Source: Ariolimax columbianus (Eukaryota > Mollusca > Gastropoda > Stylommatophora > Arionidae). From it: a stretch of 64,000 nucleotides of DNA. Shown here piece after piece: positions 56,745-64,000 of the stretch (position 1 is its first letter; each line of letters begins with the position of its first letter). The position numbers and the translations under genes are program-made. Below the pieces are notes generated by a model that had not been told where the DNA came from, did no database searches, and saw nothing but the letters and a program-made list of their open reading frames with translations. The stretch is taken from NCBI GenBank assembly GCA_036924085.1, contig JAVGWX010000007.1:73919948-73983947 (forward strand). The letters run 5' to 3'.

Positions 56745-57929
56745 ATGAGTTCAAAAATGAACGTTCTTGATGAAATTATGGAATTCGACAGCCCAGATAC
56801 CTTTATGGACGACGGCACTGTGTTTCGCAAGGGCACATTAAAGATCACCGTCACTGGCGAAATGTCAGCCAGCCTGAAGCCACATGAGATGGCAAGCATC
56901 ATGGCCGGACCAGTGGGCATTGGGCCCTCGGGAGTCATCGCCATATGCCGTTTCGCAAACCCCCGAGTGTGGTATGTGCGGCTGACCCAGTCAGCCCACA
57001 TATTACACTTTAAGAGCCTTCACGGCAAAAAGGTGGAGTGCATGACTCCAAAGCTCTCACTGAGCATTGAACACCAGGAGCAGGAGAGGGAGAGAGGGGT
57101 GCTCAACTGGGTGCCCGAAACCACGAAGGTGGAGTCGGTAAGGGCAGTGGTCAAACAAATAACCAGAGACCAGAACGCCGAGGTGTTCCCCCAGAGGAAC
57201 ATCTCGGACAAGTGGGTCTTTGCCTACAAAAAAAGCCAAACAGAGGTACCCCACTACGTGACCGTCAAGTTCCGGAGTGGGGACGCCAAACCCATAAGGT
57301 TGTGGGTGACCATAACCGGCCGCCGCACCCCATGTGAGACATGCGGAGAAATAACGCACTGGACCAGCCAGTGCAACAAGAGAAGACGGCAAGATATCAT
57401 AAGAGAGGCTGAGCGACAGCCAAAACCAAAGCTGGCTGAAGCTCAGCCTCCACCACCTCCAGCCTGCCCACCTCCACCCTTCACCGAGGAGCATCCCGCC
57501 ACCTCGGATGATGGGTACACCGAGGTGGACCGGAAAAGAAGGAGAAAGAGGAGTTCGAGGAAGAGGAGTTCCTCTCCTCCAGCCTCCAAAATGGGGACCG
57601 GAATCACACCACCGGCCCCCGAAGAAATGGCCCTAGAAGCCGAGCCAGAGACCCTGCCAGAGCCCGTTCCGGAACCGACCCCAGAACCGGGATCGGCTCC
57701 AGAACCGTCACCGGAGCCGTCACCAGAGCCGTCGCCGGAACCGTCACCAGAGCCGTCACAGGAGCGGACAGACAGCGTTGGTCCGGTGTCCCCGCCAAGT
57801 CGGGACACCGACGACCAGATGTCTCCTATGCCCTCAGTAAGGCTGGAAGACATCAGCTCAGACGACGGCGACCCGGAGCGTCTGCTCTGGACAACAATGA
57901 TGGACGGGCTGGAGCTGGGCAAGGACTGA
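56745..57929 (+). CDS. LINE ORF1 protein, copy 3 (diverged variant)
   Basis: 394 residues from ATG 56745 (MSSKMNVLDEIMEF). A longer in-frame extension to 56634 would start inside the target duplication without ATG and is rejected. I count about 22 differences from copy 1 in the first 230 residues, several conservative (Arg4Lys, Glu9Asp), with many silent changes too. The zinc knuckle is kept at 197-210 (CETCGEITHWTSQC). The PEP repeat region is four residues shorter. The last 60 or so residues are identical to copy 1. Confidence 0.92.
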   Translation: MSSKMNVLDEIMEFDSPDTFMDDGTVFRKGTLKITVTGEMSASLKPHEMASIMAGPVGIGPSGVIAICRFANPRVWYVRLTQSAHILHFKSLHGKKVECMTPKLSLSIEHQEQERERGVLNWVPETTKVESVRAVVKQITRDQNAEVFPQRNISDKWVFAYKKSQTEVPHYVTVKFRSGDAKPIRLWVTITGRRTPCETCGEITHWTSQCNKRRRQDIIREAERQPKPKLAEAQPPPPPACPPPPFTEEHPATSDDGYTEVDRKRRRKRSSRKRSSSPPASKMGTGITPPAPEEMALEAEPETLPEPVPEPTPEPGSAPEPSPEPSPEPSPEPSPEPSQERTDSVGPVSPPSRDTDDQMSPMPSVRLEDISSDDGDPERLLWTTMMDGLELGKD

Positions 57930-58373
57930 GTAGTCACCCAACCACAAAAGGGATACTCGCGTCCTTGTCCAGCGGTCAATGTTGACAATTAACTTTGTTT
58001 GCAAAGACGCCTGGCAGGAGCCTCCACAGACTTCTAGAGACAAAAAACTTTGTGTGTGCGAATTTAGTATAGATGTGAATTTGTTTAAACGCGGTGGTGT
58101 GACTGTAACAAGTGTGTTAATTTATTGTTATCTGTGTTATTATTACTGTTACTATTATTATTATTATTATTATTACTATTATCCTTGTTATTATATGTCA
58201 GCAGTGCTCGCCCACCCGAGTGGGCGACCATCGGATAATCCCCAAAAATTGTTGTTTTTTTACATTGTTTTTTATTTTCGTATGTTTCCCCCCCATGTAT
58301 TTCAGTATCCCCATCTGACCCTAGTCAGTGGAGAGCTGTTGCCCCGACAGGCCCAATACTTTGTATCCGTCCA
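57930..58373 (+). other. ORF1-ORF2 spacer of LINE copy 3
   Basis: C7 run as in copy 1; acceptor-like end reads ATGTATTTCAG, so the CAG is kept although nearby bases changed. Confidence 0.7.
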
Positions 58374-61300
58374 ATGTCCACACTAAGTTCCATACACATT
58401 TTTTCTTTGAATATTAACGGATTAAAACAGAAACAACAACACGTAGTCAACATAATAAAGAAATATAAACCGGATTTCATTTTTTTACAAGAAACACACA
58501 TACACGAAATCATACACGCAAAACAAATCACAACAACACTAGGCTTAAAAAATAGTTGGTTTAGTTTTGGACAACACACAGGCGTAGCCATTCTACAAAC
58601 ATCTGACGAATGGATAGTCTCACATAGTCACAGGGATACAGAGGGCAGAATACAGATAGTACAGGTACACAATACACACGACAGTACAGACAAACACACT
58701 TTAATTAACATGTACGCCCCAGCAAAACCTCTACAACAAACACCCTTCTATGAGAATCTAATAAAAACCATAGAACAACATTTTAAAAATCAAAACATGA
58801 TACTTGCTGGGGATTTCAACTGCACACTAAGTAACTTAGACACATCACGTACACATACAAGTAAAACACGAACAACAAGTTTAGAAACAATGTTAGACAA
58901 AAATAACCTTATAGACGCATACAGGAATACTTACCCTAATGGAACAGACACGACTCATACAACCCACTCACAGCACGGTACAACACACACTAGAATTGAT
59001 AGGATTTACACACCAAAAACATACACAGTTAATGAAATACACCACATAGACACAACCCCCTTTACAGACCACAAAGCAGTAGCTATTATAGTTAACGGCA
59101 CACACATATCAAATAGTCACACACAATCACAACACTGGAAATTCAACAATTCACTACTTAATAACAACAAATTTGTAAAAACCATATCCAATTTAATAAG
59201 AGATCTCACAGAACACCTACCAGACACAGACCTAAACAGTTATTGGGATTTAATTAAAAGCACAATCAGGGACCGCACACAGACAATTTCAAAACAAATA
59301 CACAGAAATACAAAACGCAATAGACAGATCATTGAAGATGCTATAAAAATGACAAAATTAATTGATAAAAACTTACCCCAAATTCAACTTTTACAGGACG
59401 AATTAGACAAAATCGATAATTATAAACTACAAGGGGCCCAATTAAGAGCTAAAATACCAATACTTTTACAGGAAAACCCTACACAACAGTACCTAGCGGT
59501 AGAACAGAACATACAACGTTCACGACAAATACACAAAATCAAGGGACCAACAGGACAAATTTTAACTGAACCCCACGAAATACGACAGACCTTTCATGAC
59601 TACTACACGACGTTGTATTCTGCAGAGAATACCACGCACACTGAGTGCGGAAAATTTTCTGAGTATACAAAGCAGTTGAGTGACACAGACAGGGATGCCA
59701 TTAGTACACCCCTGTCTTTAATTGACTTAAAAAACTCACTCGACTCCTTTCAGAAAAACAAAAGCCCAGGCTCTGACGGCTTGACCGTCGAGTTCTACAT
59801 AACCTTCTTCGACAGTATTGGACCCACTCTTTTAAAAGTTTTAAATGAAGCATTTGAAACAGGCGAATTGCCACATAGCCTTAACGAAGCTTACATTACA
59901 CTGATCCCTAAACCGGACAGTGACAAGCTAGAGGCCAAAAACTACAGACCAATTTCTCTCCTGAACGTAGACTACAAAATTCTGACCAAAGCCCTCACAC
60001 TAAAGATTAGACCCCTTATGCAACATCTAGTACACAAAGACCAACAATGTAGCGTAAAGGATAGGAAAATCAGTAAACATGCACATTTCCTACGAGACAT
60101 TATACAATATACAAGCGACAAAAACATACAAGCTGCAATCCTCTCAATTGATCAAGAAAAAGCTTTCGATAGAGTCTCACATTCTTTTCTCCACGAAATA
60201 TTAAATAAAAATAACATTGGGGAATACCTTACCAACTGGATAAAAATAATATATAAGAGACCCGAAAGCAAAATAATGATTAATCATCAGTTAACAGATA
60301 GTTTCTCCCTAACAAGATCAGTCAGGCAAGGGTGTCCGCTGTCCCCAACACTATATACCCTAGTCTTGGAGCCCCTATTAGAGAAGATTAGACAGGACCC
60401 AACAATAGTAGGGACCCATGTACCGGGGTCTGGGGAACAAAAATTAATAGCTTACGCGGACGATACCGCTTTCTTTCCATCCAATAGTAGGTCAATTCAA
60501 CAAATCCTAAACACCTTCACACATTTCGGCACAGAAAGCGGATCCGAAATTAATATCCCCAAATCATCCATAATGGGGATTGGCAAGTGGACAAATAAAT
60601 TCGATTTTCCATTTCAATTAAACCAAGTAAACAAAATTAAAATATATGGAATAATATACCCTGCAAATCCACTTGACCCTAATAAAGAAATATGGGAGAA
60701 AATTACTGTTAATATTAAAAACATCCTCAAAAAATTTGAATACAAAATTACAACAATATTTGGGCGCAGTATAATAGTTAACTCAGTTATAATACCCAAA
60801 ATAATATATGTCGCAAACATATTATGCCCACCCCTAACAACAATCAAAGAAATAAATAAAGCAGTTAGAAGCTTCATATTCCGCAACACAATACATAATA
60901 TCCAATCGAAAACATTAATGCAAGAAAAAAATCGAGGGGGGATCGCCCTACAAGACACAACAATTAAAATACAATCACTAAGAATAAAATTTGTACAAGA
61001 AATCATAAAAAACCCTAATGAATACCCACTATCCCATTATTATTTAGGACTAAGGATAACTAAATTATGCAAGTTAAATAACAATATCCCACATTGCTTT
61101 ACAAAAATACCAATGTTCTACAAACAATGCATTAGACACATTACAGGAAACGAAACATTACTCACACAAAAACCAGACACGATTTACAAAAAACTTATAT
61201 TATTACAGGAACCCCCACTTAAAGATAGAATTAAACGAGGATACGGGTATTTTATAACTAATTACACACATAACTTTTGTAATCTACACAACATTAAAGT

Positions 61301-61733
61301 ATCACCACACATTAAAGAAGTTACTTACAGACTAATTTTCGGAACAACACCAATACGTAAACAAACTCAAACCCAGCTAGGACAAGTAACACAAAAATGC
61401 CATCTTTGCAACAGAAACATACAAGAAACAGAAAATCATTTATTCTACCTTTGTAAAGTAGTCAGCACAACACTAGGTAAAATTAGACAAATAATGAGCA
61501 AATTTATTAAAATAAAAGTAGACATGTTTAGAGCCATAATGCTTCATACACTTCCATGGACAGACAGAGACACACAAAACAAACTCTTAACAATACTGGC
61601 AGAGTTCAGATATTTAGCATGGACCTGTCGGTGCAGAGCTCTCTACCACGGGCACACTTTCAACCCAGGCAGTTTTCTATCTTTATTTATGGGGATGAGT
61701 AGGTTCTTTGCCCAGATGTTTCACGATCTGTGA
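58374..61733 (+). CDS. LINE ORF2 protein, copy 3 (endonuclease and reverse transcriptase)
   Basis: 1,119 residues, intact, with all catalytic motifs as in copy 1. I count about ten residue differences from copy 1, all outside catalytic positions (for example NIYAPA to NMYAPA, EFYVTF to EFYITF, RPFMQH to RPLMQH, GSKIN to GSEIN). Confidence 0.95.
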   Translation: MSTLSSIHIFSLNINGLKQKQQHVVNIIKKYKPDFIFLQETHIHEIIHAKQITTTLGLKNSWFSFGQHTGVAILQTSDEWIVSHSHRDTEGRIQIVQVHNTHDSTDKHTLINMYAPAKPLQQTPFYENLIKTIEQHFKNQNMILAGDFNCTLSNLDTSRTHTSKTRTTSLETMLDKNNLIDAYRNTYPNGTDTTHTTHSQHGTTHTRIDRIYTPKTYTVNEIHHIDTTPFTDHKAVAIIVNGTHISNSHTQSQHWKFNNSLLNNNKFVKTISNLIRDLTEHLPDTDLNSYWDLIKSTIRDRTQTISKQIHRNTKRNRQIIEDAIKMTKLIDKNLPQIQLLQDELDKIDNYKLQGAQLRAKIPILLQENPTQQYLAVEQNIQRSRQIHKIKGPTGQILTEPHEIRQTFHDYYTTLYSAENTTHTECGKFSEYTKQLSDTDRDAISTPLSLIDLKNSLDSFQKNKSPGSDGLTVEFYITFFDSIGPTLLKVLNEAFETGELPHSLNEAYITLIPKPDSDKLEAKNYRPISLLNVDYKILTKALTLKIRPLMQHLVHKDQQCSVKDRKISKHAHFLRDIIQYTSDKNIQAAILSIDQEKAFDRVSHSFLHEILNKNNIGEYLTNWIKIIYKRPESKIMINHQLTDSFSLTRSVRQGCPLSPTLYTLVLEPLLEKIRQDPTIVGTHVPGSGEQKLIAYADDTAFFPSNSRSIQQILNTFTHFGTESGSEINIPKSSIMGIGKWTNKFDFPFQLNQVNKIKIYGIIYPANPLDPNKEIWEKITVNIKNILKKFEYKITTIFGRSIIVNSVIIPKIIYVANILCPPLTTIKEINKAVRSFIFRNTIHNIQSKTLMQEKNRGGIALQDTTIKIQSLRIKFVQEIIKNPNEYPLSHYYLGLRITKLCKLNNNIPHCFTKIPMFYKQCIRHITGNETLLTQKPDTIYKKLILLQEPPLKDRIKRGYGYFITNYTHNFCNLHNIKVSPHIKEVTYRLIFGTTPIRKQTQTQLGQVTQKCHLCNRNIQETENHLFYLCKVVSTTLGKIRQIMSKFIKIKVDMFRAIMLHTLPWTDRDTQNKLLTILAEFRYLAWTCRCRALYHGHTFNPGSFLSLFMGMSRFFAQMFHDL

Positions 61734-62057
61734 ATATTCTTGGCAGGACCTACGGACTGCCTGGGAGAAAAAATATAGATATATGTGGATTTTCGTACGA
61801 GCGAATGTGAACGAGAATGTATGGTGTGTAAGTGAACACACGGGTACTAGGACGAGAATATTGATGTAAATAGTGTGTATGCTTGTACATGTGGATAAAC
61901 GTGTATGCATGAGTACCCATGTGTGTGGGAGAATCAGTAATGTATGGAAAGTTGTATGAAGAAGTGATGGATGTATGAAGATAAATGGTTTTTAGACAGA
62001 GATGCCTCTGTGTGAATGTATGCGTGTTTGTGTATACGAGTGTACATATGTACGCAT

Positions 62058-62058
<1 letters not shown>

Positions 62059-62113
<55 letters not shown>

Positions 62114-62148
62114 TTTTTGTTTGTTGTTGTTGTTGTTGTCGTTGTTGT
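62059..62148 (+). repeat. 54-T run and GTT microsatellite in 3' UTR, copy 3
   Basis: T from 62059 to 62112, then GTTTTTG and a shorter GTT run than in the other copies. Confidence 0.9.
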
Positions 62149-62274
62149 AAATAACATGTAAAAAATGCATTATAATATTCATTTGATTGTTCTTTTGCTC
62201 TGGTTGCATTTTGTACAAAAACTCATTGAAAGTTAATGACCATATGTAAATACAAAATGCGCCATTGAAGCGGA

Positions 62275-62280
62275 AATAAA
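62275..62280 (+). terminator. Poly(A) signal AATAAA, LINE copy 3
   Basis: Same position relative to the 3' end as in copies 1 and 2. Confidence 0.6.
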
Positions 62281-62291
62281 ACCCTTAAAAT

Positions 62292-62308
62292 CTTATATTC
62301 CGTGTGTG
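62292..62308 (+). repeat. 17-bp target duplication, copy 4
   Basis: Identical CTTATATTCCGTGTGTG, right flank of the array, followed by native unit sequence CTACTTTTAAATTG. Confidence 0.95.
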
Positions 62309-63097
62309 CTACTTTTAAATTGTTCAAGCTTGGATATGTAAAAGCAAATGTATGTAGACTTTTATGTTATAAATTTCTCTAACATACCATCTATAGATTG
62401 TTAATCTCATTGTAAATATCCAAATTTTAAACTGTACATTTTTTAGAACAGGACACCCATTACCATCATTTTAATAACACTAGCCATATGGAATCTTGCA
62501 TGTTTACTGCTGGCTGAATATATGTAAAAATAATATTCATAATGTGGCATAAGAAATACGTAAACATTAAATTGAACCTTATTCCATTGTGTGTTTGTTT
62601 CTTGTTTATTTCTTTATTTCACAAGACGCATAAGTTGCCATATTAACAAATGTAAACAAACAGATATTAATGTACACATTCCTAAAGCCCAGGTATTGAT
62701 AAAATTGCTCTTTGCTGTCACTCTGTGTATTTATGGTATATTCGAATACTGACACTATTAACATACACCAAATTGAAAGCATGGTAGTAATACATATCTT
62801 ATTATTTTAAACATACATTTTTGTACGAATGCACATATTTCTTTACGTTTGTGTGTGCGTGTGTGTACAACTGTGTAAAACCCTACAGTATTGACAGATT
62901 TCCAAAACTACTTATTACGTACTGTTCCTACTGGCATTATAAATGCAGCTCAAGAATAGATTGCAAAACACCTTCGATTGGTTCTGTTGTTGTTGATTCA
63001 TCCATTAAGCAAATACATACACAGTAGGCGTTTAGCTTGTTTGAAAAAGCCAGTCTTTGCAAACCGTCGAAGGGTTTGAGAGTTGATAATGCTATTG
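62309..63097. other. AT-rich sequence with no recognised gene (unit 3)
   Basis: Counterpart of 2438-3224 and 24177-24965; closer to unit 2 (shares ACTGTACATTTTTTAG). Confidence 0.6.
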
Positions 63098-64000
63098 TGG
63101 TTAACATGTGGGTAGTAAGATTATATGTACGAACGTAAATATTGCTGTGTCACTGTGTGTGTTAACATATGGATAGCAAGATACTGTGTAGAAGATTAAA
63201 GCTTGGTGTCAGTCTGTTAATATGTTGATAGTGAGAAACTATGTAGGACATTAAAGCTCTGCGTTAGACTGCTAACAAGCTTGCGGTTGGTGTGCTAACA
63301 TGTGAATAGTAACATATCATGAAGAAGATTAAAGCTTGGTGTCAATCTGCTAAAATGTTGATAGTGAGATACTATGTAGGACATCGAAGCTCTGCGTTAG
63401 ACTAATAACAAGCTTGTGGTTGGTGTGCTAACATGTTAATAGTAAAATATCATGTAGAAGATTAAAGATTGGTGTCAATCTGCTAATATGTTGATAGTGA
63501 GATACTATGTAGGACATCAAAGCTCTGCGTTAGACTGCTAACAAGCTTGTGGTTGGTGTGCTAACATGTGAATAGCAAAATATCATGTAGAAAATTAAAG
63601 CTTGGTGTCAATCTGCTAATATGTTGATAGTGAGATACTATGTAGGACATTAAAGCTGAGTGTTAGTCTACTAACATGTGGATAGTAAGATATATTCAAG
63701 ACAGTAAATCTCCAAGTTGGTTTGCATCTGTTGATTTGTAAATAGTAAGACCTTATGTAAGAGATTTAAGCTCAGTATCTGACTCCTAACATGTGAATAG
63801 TAAGATAATATGTACACCATTAAATCTTAGTGTCTATCTGTTAATATGTAGATAAAGAGATAATATGTAGGATATTAAAACTCAATTTTAGTCCTCTAGC
63901 GTGCAAAAATTCTTTATTCTTCTTTGCGTTCAGGATCCTTTGGTCATCTGCAAGCCAGTAATCATGATGCAGTCCATAATCTTTACCAGGAGATAGTGGC
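63098..64000. repeat. Minisatellite of about 55-bp monomers (unit 3, start only)
   Basis: Begins as in units 1 and 2, but the 133-bp higher-order units are arranged differently: a variant with AGACTGCTAACAAGCTTGTG and GTGAATAGCAAAATATC (63525-63600) is not found at that place in the other units. The non-satellite insertion starts again at 63895. Confidence 0.88.

Larger units (their letters stand above)
56641..62291 (+). mobile_element. L1/Tx1-like LINE, full-length copy 3 (diverged 5' part)
   Basis: 5,651 bp with the same ends and layout. The 5' UTR after about 50 bp and the first 60% of ORF1 differ clearly from copies 1 and 2. The end of ORF1, the spacer, ORF2 and the 3' UTR are nearly identical to them. 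The 3' UTR carries a 54-T run. Confidence 0.93.
62292..64000. repeat. 22-kb tandem repeat, unit 3 (resumes after LINE array)
   Basis: The unit resumes at the right target duplication and continues as CTACTTTTAAATTG from 62309, matching unit 1 from 2438 and unit 2 from 24177. It runs off the window edge inside the minisatellite. Confidence 0.9.

Overview
The window is eukaryotic repeat DNA. It has no bacterial gene organisation, no long host gene, and nearly every recognisable coding trace belongs to a non-LTR retrotransposon (LINE) or a SINE. The mix seen (I-superfamily LINEs with RNase H and GAA tails, CR1/Rex1-like LINEs, RTE-like LINEs with a C-terminal Cys/His finger, a tRNA-derived SINE, an L1/Tx1-like LINE) fits an invertebrate metazoan. 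A mollusc is my best guess, but this is inference, not proof.

The backbone is a tandem array of a unit of about 22 kb: unit 1 at 1-21722, unit 2 at 21723-43832, and unit 3 starting at 43833 and running off the right edge. Units 1 and 2 are collinear and nearly identical base for base, differing by scattered substitutions, small indels and satellite copy number. In order, each unit holds: an internally deleted I-like LINE fragment; about 2.7 kb of AT-rich sequence with no recognised gene; a 5.5-6 kb minisatellite of about 55-bp monomers, interrupted by a SINE and short insertions; a mosaic of LINE 3' ends on both strands; a 3.6 kb decayed I-like LINE on the minus strand (endonuclease, reverse transcriptase, RNase H); a polypurine tract; RTE-like fragments; and a 2 kb CR1/Rex1-like LINE that lost its catalytic centre.

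Unit 3 is interrupted at 45326-62291 by three head-to-tail, full-length copies of one L1/Tx1-like LINE of about 5.64 kb. Each has an intact ORF1 (zinc knuckle) and an intact ORF2 (AP endonuclease plus reverse transcriptase). The copies are separated and bounded by four identical copies of one 17-bp sequence, CTTATATTCCGTGTGTG. That sequence occurs once, unoccupied, at the matching place in units 1 and 2, so the pre-insertion site is visible. The pattern suggests either repeated sequence-specific insertion at one target or tandem amplification across the target duplication. The third copy has a clearly diverged 5' end and ORF1 but almost the same ORF2, so it is not a plain duplicate of the other two. 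This array is the most interesting object in the window.

All assignments come from reading motifs by eye. No database search was possible. Assembly artefact (collapsed or duplicated repeats) cannot be excluded for either the 22-kb units or the LINE triplet.
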